DNA of 64,000 nt from JAXMAZ01 sp046350115. GTDB lineage: Bacteria > Planctomycetota > Planctomycetia > Gemmatales > Gemmataceae. The DNA lies in assembly GCA_046350115.1 (NCBI GenBank), contig JAXMAZ010000007.1, positions 162,253 through 226,252 of the forward strand. Direction: 5' to 3'. A program made the position numbers and the translations under genes. Positions 37,166 through 45,246 of the stretch are shown piece by piece (within the stretch, counting starts at the first letter, position 1; the number at the start of each line of letters is the position of its first letter). The notes under the pieces are model-generated. The model saw only the letters and a list, made by a program, of their open reading frames with translations. It did not search any database and was not told the origin of the DNA.

Positions 37166-38084
37166 CATTACGCCTCCTCTCAAGCTTGGCACCCGCGGCA
37201 GCCCCCTGGCCCTCTGGCAGGCCCGGCACGTCGCCGCCCTGCTCGCCCCGCTGGCCGACCCGCGGCCGGTCGAGCTGGCCCTAATCGACACCCACGGGGA
37301 CCGCGACCAGGCGACCGCCCTGCGGGACATGGGCGGGTTCGGGGTGTTCACCAAGGCGATCCAGCAGGCGGTGCTCGACGGCCGGGCGGACGTCGCGGTC
37401 CACAGCCTGAAAGACCTGCCGACCGAGCCGACCGCCGGCACCCAGCTCGCCGGCACCCCGCCCCGCGGGCCGACCGGGGACGCTTTCATCTCGGTCAAGC
37501 ACCGCCGGTTCGACGACCTGCCGCGGGGGGCGGTGGTCGGCACCAGCAGCCTCCGCCGGCGGGCGCAGTTGCTCAACCGCCGGCCGGACCTGCGGCTGGT
37601 AGACCTACGGGGGAACGTGGACACCCGGCTGCGGAAGCTGGAGGAGCAGGATCTCGACGCGATCATCCTGGCCGAAGCCGGGCTGGTGCGGCTGGGCCAG
37701 GGGCACCGGATCACGGAGGTGCTCGACCCGGACTGGATGCTGCCGGCGGTCGGCCAGGCGGCGATCGGGCTGGAGTGTCGGACCGACGACCGCCCGAGCC
37801 GACAGCTCGCGGAAGCGATCACCGACCCGGGGACGTGGGCGCGGGTGACGGCCGAGCGGGCGATGTTGTGGGCGCTGGGCGGCGGCTGCCTGGTGCCGGT
37901 CGGGGCGAGTTCACAGGTCGCCGACGGGGTGTTGACGCTGCGAGGGGCGGTGCTGACGGCGGACGGCGGTCGGCGGATCGTGGCTACCCACCGCGGTCCG
38001 GCTGAGACGCCGCTCGCCGTCGGCCAGGAACTGGCCGCCATGCTGCACGGTGAAGGAGCGGCGGAGTTGTTGGGTCGGTCGTAG
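37158..38084 (+). CDS. hemC: Porphobilinogen deaminase (hydroxymethylbilane synthase)
   Basis: About 308 residues. It joins four porphobilinogen units in haem synthesis. LGTRGSPLALWQARHV is the diagnostic N-terminus; SLKDLPT, the GTSSLRRRAQL and RGNVDTRL arginine motifs, and the dipyrromethane-cofactor Cys (LGGGCLVPVGA, about Cys244) are all there. No ATG or GTG precedes the LGTRG motif in frame. The nearest candidates are TTG 37158 and TTG 37137, both inside an AT-rich inverted repeat; start uncertain. The TAG stop lies inside the next inverted repeat (38081). Confidence 0.95.
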   Translation: MPCITPPLKLGTRGSPLALWQARHVAALLAPLADPRPVELALIDTHGDRDQATALRDMGGFGVFTKAIQQAVLDGRADVAVHSLKDLPTEPTAGTQLAGTPPRGPTGDAFISVKHRRFDDLPRGAVVGTSSLRRRAQLLNRRPDLRLVDLRGNVDTRLRKLEEQDLDAIILAEAGLVRLGQGHRITEVLDPDWMLPAVGQAAIGLECRTDDRPSRQLAEAITDPGTWARVTAERAMLWALGGGCLVPVGASSQVADGVLTLRGAVLTADGGRRIVATHRGPAETPLAVGQELAAMLHGEGAAELLGRS

Positions 38085-38191
38085 GGTGCGTGGAGGCTTT
38101 GCGCAACGCACCACGGCGACTTCACCCCTGTGCTACCGTCGTTGCCGGGCCGGTGCGTTCCGCTCCCAAAGCCTCGCTCCACGCACCCTAC
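38081..38191. repeat. Inverted repeat between hemC and rpiB (GTAGGGTGCG family)
   Basis: GTAGGGTGCGTGGAGGCTTT at the left, inverse ending CGCACCCTAC at the right. Its second to fourth bases are the hemC stop. It converges with the rpiB stop at 38200. Confidence 0.92.
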
Positions 38192-38199
38192 GGCTTCGG

Positions 38200-38649
38200 C
38201 TACTTCTCGTGGTCGGCCTCGTACCTGGCGATCTTCTCCAGCCGGCGGGCGTGGCGGCTGCCCTCGAACTTGGTGTCCAGCCACACCCGGACCATCCGCT
38301 CGATCGCCTCCTCGCCGAGCAGGTCGGCCGACAGGCACAGGACGTTCGCGTCGTTGTGCAGCCGGCTCATCTCGGCGTCCACCAGATCCCGGCAGTTGAC
38401 CGCCCGGACCCCCTTCACCTTGTTCGCCGTGATGCACATGCCGTGGCCGGTGGCGCAGATCAGGATGCCCCGGTCGGCCGCCCCGGCGGCCACCGCCTCG
38501 GCCACCGGCAGGGCGTAGTCCGGGTAGTCGACGCTGGCCGCGCTGGTCGCGCCCATGTCCTCGACCTGGTGCCCCAGCCCGGTCAGCACGGCGGTGATCC
38601 GCTGCTTGGCCGCCACCCCCCGGTGGTCGTTCCCGATCGCTACCTTCAT
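38200..38649 (-). CDS. rpiB: Ribose-5-phosphate isomerase B
   Basis: A 149-residue RpiB/LacAB-family isomerase that interconverts ribose-5-P and ribulose-5-P in the pentose phosphate pathway. Motifs: AIGNDHRGV at the N-terminus, SVDYPDYA, the CATGHGMCITANK anion-binding loop with the catalytic Cys, and RAVNCRDL. Its ATG overlaps the stop of the phosphatase gene by four bases (ATGA), so they are translationally coupled. Confidence 0.95.
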   Translation of the reverse strand: MKVAIGNDHRGVAAKQRITAVLTGLGHQVEDMGATSAASVDYPDYALPVAEAVAAGAADRGILICATGHGMCITANKVKGVRAVNCRDLVDAEMSRLHNDANVLCLSADLLGEEAIERMVRVWLDTKFEGSRHARRLEKIARYEADHEK

Positions 38650-39137
38650 TGGCCCAGCCACTCCGTCAGATGTCGTTCCAGGTGCCCCCGGATCACGGCC
38701 GCGCACGCCCGGTACAGGGCCAGGTCGCCGCCGATCGGGTCGTCCAGGTCGTCGTCCGGGCCGCACAGCAGGACCGGCCGCGGCCCGACCCCGGGGTACT
38801 GCATCGCCAGGGCGTCGGCGTGCATCCGGGTCATGGCCACCACCGCCGTCGCCCGGTCCAGCAGCTCCGGGTTGACCCGCTGGCTGCGGTGCCGGTCCAG
38901 GTCGGCCCCCAGCTCCCGGGCCACCTCGACCGCCGCCGGGGTGGCCGCGTCCCCCGGCCAGGCGGCGACCCCGGCCGACCGCACCTCCCACCCGCGGGCC
39001 GGCAGCTCCCCGGGGGTACACCCGAGCCGGTCGGCCAGCAGCCGTTTGCACACCGCCTCGGCCAGCGGGCTGCGGCAGGTGTTCCCGGTGCAGACGAACA
39101 GGACCGACCGGGCCGGCTGCGATTGCGGGTCCGCCAT
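38646..39137 (-). CDS. Low-molecular-weight phosphatase, probable protein-arginine phosphatase (YwlE-like)
   Basis: A 163-residue LMW phosphatase. The P-loop CTGNTCRS (Cys16 to Arg22) is near the N-terminus, and the general-acid aspartate is in DDDLDDPIGG. The loop has Thr (Thr20) where classical tyrosine phosphatases have Ile/Leu (CxGNICRS). In Bacillus YwlE that Thr selects phosphoarginine (known from the family). Genomic linkage to rpiB also mirrors ywlE-ywlF of Bacillus. So an arginine phosphatase is more likely than a tyrosine phosphatase. ATG 39137 is chosen over GTG 39143 because GGAGG lies 5 bases before it. Confidence 0.85.
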   Translation of the reverse strand: MADPQSQPARSVLFVCTGNTCRSPLAEAVCKRLLADRLGCTPGELPARGWEVRSAGVAAWPGDAATPAAVEVARELGADLDRHRSQRVNPELLDRATAVVAMTRMHADALAMQYPGVGPRPVLLCGPDDDLDDPIGGDLALYRACAAVIRGHLERHLTEWLGQ

Positions 39138-39178
39138 CCTCACCTCCGGCCGTGGGGGCGCCTGGCAGTTTATTGACC

Positions 39179-39287
39179 GGTAGGGGATAGGGGATAGGGG
39201 GTAGGGGATAGAACCGATCCGCGACCGCGACCTCGCCCCTGATCCTTCCTGCCTTTGTCTATCCCCTAGCCCCTAGCCCCTACCCCC
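39179..39287. repeat. Inverted repeat of GGGGATA units between divergent genes
   Basis: Left arm GGTAGGGGATAGGGGATAGG and on, right arm TATCCCCTAGCCCCTAGCCC CTACC, inverse with a few mismatches. Each arm is itself a tandem of TAGGGGA/TAGCCCC 7-8-mers. It lies between the phosphatase and ECF sigma genes, in the region that must hold both promoters. Confidence 0.85.
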
Positions 39288-39344
39288 TTCTCGAAGGATT
39301 TCCCCCGGGTGCGGACAATACCCGGGTGAACCGCGAGGGTCGGG

Positions 39345-39887
39345 ATGGACCAGGCCGCCGACTGCTGGCACGAGCGGGCCGTCCGGGACGCCGTCCTGGC
39401 CGGGGACGCCGCCGTCTGGGGGCGGTGGGTGGAGGCGAACTACGCCGCCGTCGCCGGGTACGTCCGGTGGCGGTGCGGCGGGGCGGCCGATCTGGCGGAC
39501 GACGTCCTCCAGGACGCCTGGCTGACCGCCGCCCGGAGCTTGGGGCGGTTCGACCCGGGGAAGGCGACGTTCGCCGGGTGGGTGTGCGGGATCGCGGCGA
39601 ACGTGGTGCGGAACCGCCTGCGGTCCCGGCAGCGGGCGGCCCGCCGGTTCAAGCCGCTCGGCGAGCCGGCAGCGGCCGCCCCCCCGCCGGACGACCAGGC
39701 GGAGCGGGTCGCCGTGGCCCTGGCGGCGTTGCCGGAGAAGTACGAGCGGGTGCTGCGGGCCAAGTACCTGGACGGGCTGAGTGTGGCCGCCATCGCCGCC
39801 GCGTGGGGCGAAACGGAGAAGGCGGTCGAGTCGACGCTGACGCGGGCCAGGCAGGCGTTCCGCGAGGCGTTCCGGACGGAGGGCTGA
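39345..39887 (+). CDS. ECF sigma factor
   Basis: A 180-residue ECF sigma factor: region 2 (VEANYAAVAGYVRWRCGG; DDVLQDAWLTAARSLGRF; FAGWVCGIAANVVRNRLR) and region 4 (LAALPEKYERVLRAKYLDGL; VAAIAAAWGETEKAVESTLT). It is followed after 3 bases by a membrane-anchored gene and then a coiled-coil exported protein, suggesting a signalling triad. No zinc-binding anti-sigma motif is seen in the neighbour. ATG 39345. Confidence 0.93.
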   Translation: MDQAADCWHERAVRDAVLAGDAAVWGRWVEANYAAVAGYVRWRCGGAADLADDVLQDAWLTAARSLGRFDPGKATFAGWVCGIAANVVRNRLRSRQRAARRFKPLGEPAAAAPPPDDQAERVAVALAALPEKYERVLRAKYLDGLSVAAIAAAWGETEKAVESTLTRARQAFREAFRTEG

Positions 39888-39890
39888 CCG

Positions 39891-40421
39891 ATGGACCCGG
39901 CCGACGACCTGGCCGACCTGCTCGCCCCGCGGCCTGGCGACAGCGACCGGCGGGCGGAGATCGTCCGACAGACGAGCCGGGTGGTGGTCCGCCGGGCGCG
40001 GGTCCGACGGGCGGTGCGGATGGCCGGCACCGTCGGCGTGTTCGTTGTGGGCGGGCTGGCCGGATGGTTCGCCAAGCCGACGCCGGAACCGGTCGTCCGC
40101 ACCGAGTACGTGACCGTCCCGGCCCCCACCCCGTCAACCCCTCCGCCGCCGGCCCCGCCCCCCGGCGAGTACGTGTCGGCCGACCGGGTGGAGCTGGACG
40201 CCGAGCGGGCCGCCGACCGGGCCGAATCCGCCCGGCTGTACCGGCTGGCCGGGGACAAGTACCTGCCCACCGACCCGGGCCAGGCAGCCCGCTGTTACAA
40301 GCTGTTCCTGATGCACGCCGGCCCGGCCGACCGGTCGGTGTCGGCCGACGACTCGTGGCTCTTAATCGCCCTCAAACGCGACCGCAAGGAGACGACCCGT
40401 GGTGCGGATCAAGGTTTGTAG
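39891..40421 (+). CDS. Single-pass membrane protein, sigma-factor partner
   Basis: A 176-residue protein: cytosolic N-terminus of about 45 residues (DDLADLLAPRPGDSDRRAEI, basic RRARVRRAVRM), one membrane helix (AGTVGVFVVGGLAGWFA), a Pro-rich external linker (PAPTPSTPPPPAPPPG) and a helical C-terminal region with a TPR-like RLYRLAGDKYLP...ARCYKLFL. Its position directly after the ECF gene (3 bases) suggests a sigma-factor antagonist, but no HxxxCxxC motif is present. Its end overlaps the next gene by 23 bases. Confidence 0.8.
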   Translation: MDPADDLADLLAPRPGDSDRRAEIVRQTSRVVVRRARVRRAVRMAGTVGVFVVGGLAGWFAKPTPEPVVRTEYVTVPAPTPSTPPPPAPPPGEYVSADRVELDAERAADRAESARLYRLAGDKYLPTDPGQAARCYKLFLMHAGPADRSVSADDSWLLIALKRDRKETTRGADQGL

Positions 40422-41763
40422 CGGGCTGGCCGGGCTGGCCCTGGCGTCCGGGCTGGCGGCCCAGGAGCCGCCGATGGCGTTCGACAAGCCGTCCGAACCG
40501 ACCCGCGGTGAGGTGGTGGTGTTCAAGTACCCCGGGGCCGACGGGGCGGACGCGGCGGTGACGGCGGCGCTGGCCAACCACCCGGACGTGAAGCTGGCCG
40601 AGGCCAAGGTGCGGGTGGCCGAGGCGGAACTGGCCCAGGCGAAGTTGCTGGTCGCCCAGCGGGTGGCGGCGGCGTCCGCCCGGGTGGCCCAGGCGAAGGC
40701 CAAGGTTGCGACCGCCACCTCCGGGTTCAACCGGCTGAAGAAGCTTCAGCAGCAGAAGGTCGTGTCCACCGAGGAGGTCGCCGGGGCCGAGCAGACGCTG
40801 TTGGCGGCCAAGGCCGACCTCGCCGCCGCCGAGGCCGAGCTGAAGGCCGCCCAGGGGGTGGCCCCGGGCACCGCCGTCGTCTGGTTCGACAAATCCAAAA
40901 CACTTACCGAGCCGCTCCACCGGCCGGCGCTCGGGACCGATTCGTTCGTCGAGCGGTTCAACGGGACGGCCGTCTCCCCGCCCTCGCCGGCCGGCTCCCC
41001 GGCCGACAAACTCCGCGGCCTGCTCGACAAGGAGGTCACACTCGACCAGAAGAAGTTGCCGCTCGACGAGGCGCTGGCCGCGTTCCAAAAGTCGGCCGGG
41101 CTGACCGACCTGACCATTCGCTACCCGGAGTGGGCGTCCGCCAAGGAGCTCAAAGCGCCGCCGACGGTCGGCCCACTGACCGGCAAGCGGACCGCCGCCG
41201 GGTGGTTCCAACTGATCCTGGACGACTTCAACCGAACCCTCCGGCAGGCCGTGCTCCCGCCCGGCAAGGAGTATGTCGGCACCTACGACCTGTACGTCCG
41301 GGACTACGGCCTGCTGATGACGAAAACCGACCTGGCGCCGGCCGGGGCGCTGACGCTCACCCAGCTCACTCACCTCCCGCGCCTGACCGCACCTGCCCCC
41401 GCGAGCGGGCCATCGCACGACGTCCGGGTCAAGTTGGCCGAACTGCTGGCCAAGACGGTGAAGCTGCCGGAGCAGAAGGAGAAGCCCCTGCGGGATCTGG
41501 TGACGGGGTTAATGAAGGGGGCCGGGTCCGACCTGGAGGTGACGTCCGCGCTGTACACCGACCCCGGCCTCACGTTGCCGGCCGGGGAGCGGACCGTAGC
41601 CGCCTGGCTGGCCCTGATGCTCGACCTGCGGAACGGCACCAACTCCCCGAGCGAGCGGGTGGTCATCTACGTCCGGGAGTACGGGCTGCTGCTCGGCCAG
41701 ACGAACAACCCGCCGACCGGGGGCGTGCCGCTCGGCGAGATCGTGAACGAGAAGCAAAGGTAA
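40399..41763 (+). CDS. Exported coiled-coil protein with two tandem copies of a novel domain
   Basis: A 454-residue protein: signal peptide (to about residue 20), an Ala/Lys-rich coiled coil (about 55-155: LAEAKVRVAEAELAQAKLLV), then two related beta-alpha domains of about 100 residues. Each starts with a VTLDQKKLPLDEAL / VKLPEQKEKPLRDLV box and ends with the same strand, YVRDYGLLMTKTD and YVREYGLLLGQTN. The domains recall the secretin/TonB short N-terminal (STN) fold (inference). Function unknown. GTG 40399 inside the preceding gene fits translational coupling. Confidence 0.82.
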   Translation: MVRIKVCSGLAGLALASGLAAQEPPMAFDKPSEPTRGEVVVFKYPGADGADAAVTAALANHPDVKLAEAKVRVAEAELAQAKLLVAQRVAAASARVAQAKAKVATATSGFNRLKKLQQQKVVSTEEVAGAEQTLLAAKADLAAAEAELKAAQGVAPGTAVVWFDKSKTLTEPLHRPALGTDSFVERFNGTAVSPPSPAGSPADKLRGLLDKEVTLDQKKLPLDEALAAFQKSAGLTDLTIRYPEWASAKELKAPPTVGPLTGKRTAAGWFQLILDDFNRTLRQAVLPPGKEYVGTYDLYVRDYGLLMTKTDLAPAGALTLTQLTHLPRLTAPAPASGPSHDVRVKLAELLAKTVKLPEQKEKPLRDLVTGLMKGAGSDLEVTSALYTDPGLTLPAGERTVAAWLALMLDLRNGTNSPSERVVIYVREYGLLLGQTNNPPTGGVPLGEIVNEKQR

Positions 41764-41879
41764 GGCGTGAGCCGCGACCGCAGGTCGCGGGTGATGACTG
41801 CACCCCGATCCCAGCGCCTTCGGGTCGTCGGAGCGGGTTGGAGTCGTCACCCGCGACCTGCGGTCGCGGCTCACGCCTT
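41762..41879. repeat. Inverted repeat between convergent genes (family GCCGCGACCGCAGGTCGCGG)
   Basis: Arms of 37 bases starting AAGGCGTGAGCCGCGACC pair with the inverse at the right with one mismatch. Each arm also contains its own small hairpin CGCGACC-GCA-GGTCGCG. The left tip overlaps the TAA of the coiled-coil gene, the right tip abuts the stop of the minus-strand gene. Confidence 0.92.
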
Positions 41880-43109
41880 TCACACCGCGTCCAGCCGGTC
41901 CCGGGTGTCCACGAACCGGTCGGCCGTCGTCACCGCCGCCACGTCCGACAGCGTCTGGTACTGGGCCATGTGGGCGAACGCCCACCACATGTAGTACCCG
42001 TTGGTGGCCATCAGCACCGGGATGGCGAACAGGTTCTGGATCAGCGGGTCGCCGCCGGAGAACCGCACCCCGGCGTAGATCACCACCTTCAGCACCGCCG
42101 CCAACAGGATGGCGGTGAACACCCGGAACACGAACCGCATCGACTGGTGGGCCAGGTCCGGCGCCTTGGCCTCGGCCGCGTACCGGTTGCCCAGCACCCC
42201 GAGCAGGGACAGCTTGGCGAACTCGAACGCCCCGCCCAGGAACGGGACGACCAGGACGAACGGCCGGTCCAGCATCCCGGCCAGCAGGACGAGCGGCACG
42301 TCCACCAGCACCGACGTGTTGTTGAACGTGTTGCTGAGCAGCAGGTTTTCGAGCACGTAAGACTTCACCTCGCCCCCGTACCCGATGTTCTCCAGGCTGA
42401 CCAGGGCGAGCAGGACGACGGCGGTGATGACCGTCAGCCCGAGGTGCAGGGCCGTCACCCCGACCCCGGCGATGGCCAGCCCCTGCCCCTGCCGGGGGCC
42501 GCCGCAGCAGGTGCCGAACCCGGCCACCGACAGCCCCCAGTTGAGCACCAGGAACCCGCCGGCCGCCCACAGCACCGGCGCGAACGGGGTGGCCGTCAGG
42601 GTGGTGATGACGAACACGAAGTAGGCGACCGCGGCCAGGGCCGAGCAGACGCACCCGGCGGCCAGCAGGCTGACCCCGAGCCGGCCGAGCCGGCACCGGC
42701 CGGCCAGCTCGTCGTACCGCTCCCGCTGCCGGGCCTCCTTCTCCTCCAGTTCCGCGAGCTGTGCCCGCACCGACCGCCTGCGGTCGGCGTCGACGGACGC
42801 CTCGTCCCGCGGGCCGGCCGGGGTGTACGGGTCGTCCGCCGCCAGCTTCGCCCGGACCGGGGCGACGGCCGGGAGGGCGGCCTTCGGCGGGGCCGGGCGG
42901 GCGGCCACCGGGGCGGCCGGGGCCGGCCGGCCGAACGGCAGCGGGATGGCCGGCCGGGGCGGCGGGACCGGGGCGGCGACCGGCGGGCCGGCCGACTCCT
43001 CCGGCTCGACCTCCAGCACCGCCTGGCAGTCCGGGCAGCGGACGGTGGTCGCCCCGGGCGGCAGCCGCAGCAGCGCCCCACAGCTCGGGCACGGGACCGG
43101 CTCGGACAC
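41880..43109 (-). CDS. Multi-pass membrane protein with N-terminal zinc ribbon
   Basis: About 409 residues. A CPSCG...CPDC ribbon at the N-terminus, an Ala/Pro-rich linker, a charged coiled stretch (LAELEEKEARQRERYDELAG), then about six membrane helices (VSLLAAGCVCSALAAVAYF; VLWAAGGFLVLNWGLSVAGF; LHLGLTVITAVVLLALV; VLVDVPLVLLAGM; FRVFTAILLAAVLKVVIYAG; IPVLMATNGYYMWWAF). Function unknown; such ribbon-plus-membrane proteins are common in planctomycetes. GTG 43109 is preferred over ATG 43145 because GGAG lies 8 bases upstream and the ribbon then starts at residue 6. Confidence 0.8.
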   Translation of the reverse strand: MSEPVPCPSCGALLRLPPGATTVRCPDCQAVLEVEPEESAGPPVAAPVPPPRPAIPLPFGRPAPAAPVAARPAPPKAALPAVAPVRAKLAADDPYTPAGPRDEASVDADRRRSVRAQLAELEEKEARQRERYDELAGRCRLGRLGVSLLAAGCVCSALAAVAYFVFVITTLTATPFAPVLWAAGGFLVLNWGLSVAGFGTCCGGPRQGQGLAIAGVGVTALHLGLTVITAVVLLALVSLENIGYGGEVKSYVLENLLLSNTFNNTSVLVDVPLVLLAGMLDRPFVLVVPFLGGAFEFAKLSLLGVLGNRYAAEAKAPDLAHQSMRFVFRVFTAILLAAVLKVVIYAGVRFSGGDPLIQNLFAIPVLMATNGYYMWWAFAHMAQYQTLSDVAAVTTADRFVDTRDRLDAV

Positions 43110-43429
43110 GGGCGAGGCTCCGGAACGGGTGGGCGGTCGTGCCATTTTAGCTCCCGTCCGGCCGTCCGCCAGCGAAACGCCCCGGCGAGGGGGGGCGAAC
43201 ATTCCGCCCCGGCCACACCCCGTTGCCGGCCGGCTACAGACGGTTCGCCGTCACCAGAACCGGCGCGTGGCCGAGACCGAAAAGCTAACGTTCTGTGCCC
43301 TCACCCACGGCGCGAGCGGCAAATCCGGCAGAAACCGCCCGCCCGGCCCGAATCGACGGGCTACAGTTCGGCATGGTCGGTTCACCCCTCGCCGCCGATC
43401 GGACCTCCATCCATTCGCACCCGAGCGGT

Positions 43430-44152
43430 ATGTCCGCGATGGAACAGTTGTCGCCCCAACTGATGCACAAGCTGGTGTTCACCGTGCTGATGCACGGGCT
43501 GAACGAGGCCCAGACGCCGATCGCGTTCAAGGTGCTGGTGGAAGCCCTCCGGCACCCGAACCCGACCGTCCGGGAGCTGGCCGTGGTCGCCCTGGCCGAC
43601 CTGCCGGTGCCGCCGGCCGAGCGGGTGGGCGGACTGCTGTCCGCCCTCGCCGACCCGGCCGCCCGGGTGCGGCGGCGGGCCGCCCGGGCGCTCGGCGACC
43701 TGGGGGCGGCGGCCGGCACCGGGCTGGGCGGGCTGATCGCCGGGCTGGACGACCCGGACGTGAGCGTCCGCCGGGACTGCGCCGGGGCGATCGGCCGGCT
43801 GGGGCCGGCGGCCGGGCCGGCCGCGGCGGCCGGGCTGGTCGCCCTGCTGACCGAGCCGGAGGCCCGCACCCGGGCGGTGGTGGCCGTCGCCCTCAAACGG
43901 CTGGGCACGGCCGCGGTGCCGGCCCTGCTGGGCGGGGTGCGGTCGCCGGCGGCCGAACTGCGGGGCCGGTGCGCCTCGCTGCTCGGGGAGATCGCCCCGA
44001 CCGACGTGGTGGTGGCGGTGGTGCTGCGGGAGGTGCTGACCGACTCGGACGAGGAGGTGCGGGCGAAGGCCGACGCCGCCCTCCAGTACGTCGTCACCCC
44101 GCCGCCGGTGCCGATGCCCAAGCCGCGGGGCGGGTTGCCGGTCGAGGTGTGA
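43430..44152 (+). CDS. HEAT-repeat protein
   Basis: About 240 residues made almost wholly of HEAT repeats: LVEALRHPNPTVRELAVVAL, LLSALADPAARVRRRAARAL, LIAGLDDPDVSVRRDCAGAI, LVALLTEPEARTRAVVAVAL, REVLTDSDEEVRAKADAALQ. These repeats form a curved solenoid for protein binding; the partner is unknown. The start is uncertain: ATG 43430 fits the first helix (MEQLSPQLMHKLVFTVL), but in-frame ATGs exist upstream to 43295. It converges with the PfkB-type kinase gene across an inverted repeat. Confidence 0.8.
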   Translation: MSAMEQLSPQLMHKLVFTVLMHGLNEAQTPIAFKVLVEALRHPNPTVRELAVVALADLPVPPAERVGGLLSALADPAARVRRRAARALGDLGAAAGTGLGGLIAGLDDPDVSVRRDCAGAIGRLGPAAGPAAAAGLVALLTEPEARTRAVVAVALKRLGTAAVPALLGGVRSPAAELRGRCASLLGEIAPTDVVVAVVLREVLTDSDEEVRAKADAALQYVVTPPPVPMPKPRGGLPVEV

Positions 44153-44166
44153 GCCGTCCCGATGCC

Positions 44167-44258
44167 CTGGTGATGTCCGGGCGAGCCGGGGGCGTCAGCC
44201 CCCGGGTGACGGCTCCAACCCGGGGGCTGACGCCCCCGGCTCGCCCGGACATCACCAG
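44167..44258. repeat. Inverted repeat with gene-derived outer arms
   Basis: Inner core GGGCGAGCCGGGGGCGTCAG as at 25856. Outer arms CTGGTGATGTCC / GGACATCACCAG: the right one is the last codons, stop and trailer of the kinase gene on the minus strand, the left one an inverted copy of it beside the HEAT gene. Confidence 0.9.
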
Positions 44259-45232
44259 AGCTCCGTCACGTCCCGCCAGCGACGGCGGACCTGCTCCGGG
44301 CTGGCGGTGCCGGTGGTGCCGATCTGCTGCACCGTGATCGACGCGATCAGGTTGCCGAACGCCGCCGCCTGCTCGTAGCTCGCCCCGGACACCATCGCAC
44401 ACGCGATCCCGGCCGAGCAACTGTCCCCGGCCCCGCACACGTCGATCGGGCCGGCGACGGGGTAAGCGGGGATCGTCTGCCCGGCCGCCCGGTCGGGCCG
44501 GGTCAGCGTGATGCCGGCCGCCCCCCGGGTGAGGAAGACGGCGACGGCGCCCGTCGAACTGCTTCCCCGGCTCTCCGCCTCGTTCGGCTTCACGCAGACG
44601 TTTCGGAACTCGTGCACCCGCTCCCGGCTGTCGGCGAGGACGAACTTCCCGGGATCGGCAGCGGCGACCCGCGCCAACCGGTCGCGGACAACCCGTGTGA
44701 CTACGCCGCAGTCTTCCTCGCTCACCTGGTCCAGCACCAACAGCGCGTCGAGTGACGGCCACACCGCGTCCAGTCGCTCGATGACCGCCCCTTCCAGTGC
44801 CGGGCCGAGCGGCCGGCGGTTCTTGATGTCTAGCCGGTTCAGCTCGCGGGTCTGGCCGCCGTCCGTCAGCATCGGCTTGGTGTACGTCGGCGTCCGCCGG
44901 TCCGGGGCGGCGATCAGGTGGTCGAGCACCACCCCCGGCGTCCGCTCCAGCGCCTGCCGCAGTTCGAACCCCTCGCCGTCCACCCCGACCACGCTCACCG
45001 GCACGATCCGGCCGACGCCGAGGGCGGCCAGGTTGTTCAGCACCGTGCCGAGCGCCCCGGGGTAGCTGCGGACCCGCGTCACCTGGTACGCCGTCAGCCC
45101 GGTCTCGACCGACGGCTCGTTCAGGGCCGCGTCGACGTCCAGGTAGCGGTCCAGGAACAGGTCGCCGAGCAGCCCGACCGTCTTGCCCGGGACGGTCGCC
45201 AGGACGTGCTCGATCAGCTCGGTCGTCAGCAT
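44252..45232 (-). CDS. PfkB-family sugar kinase (heptose-7-phosphate kinase/RfaE-like)
   Basis: A 326-residue ribokinase-type enzyme. It resembles HldE/RfaE domain I: GKTVGLLGDLFLDRYLDVD at the start, YPGALGTVLNNLAALGV (substrate glycines) and the anion hole DVCGAGDSCSAGIA near the end. It should phosphorylate a sugar phosphate such as heptose-7-P in LPS-core precursor synthesis. The region after KPNEAE is shorter than usual (only SRGSSSTGA before VAVFLTRGAAG), suggesting a small internal deletion. It overlaps the inverted repeat at its 3' end. The next gene upstream is 14 bases away on the same strand. Confidence 0.85.
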   Translation of the reverse strand: MLTTELIEHVLATVPGKTVGLLGDLFLDRYLDVDAALNEPSVETGLTAYQVTRVRSYPGALGTVLNNLAALGVGRIVPVSVVGVDGEGFELRQALERTPGVVLDHLIAAPDRRTPTYTKPMLTDGGQTRELNRLDIKNRRPLGPALEGAVIERLDAVWPSLDALLVLDQVSEEDCGVVTRVVRDRLARVAAADPGKFVLADSRERVHEFRNVCVKPNEAESRGSSSTGAVAVFLTRGAAGITLTRPDRAAGQTIPAYPVAGPIDVCGAGDSCSAGIACAMVSGASYEQAAAFGNLIASITVQQIGTTGTASPEQVRRRWRDVTELW

Positions 45233-45246
45233 GGGTTCGCGCCGCC

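Noticed and set aside
40399..41763. The coiled-coil protein as an HlyD-type or TolC-type efflux component
   Set aside because: Only the coiled coil resembles them; no lipoyl or beta-barrel domain and no transporter gene adjacent.
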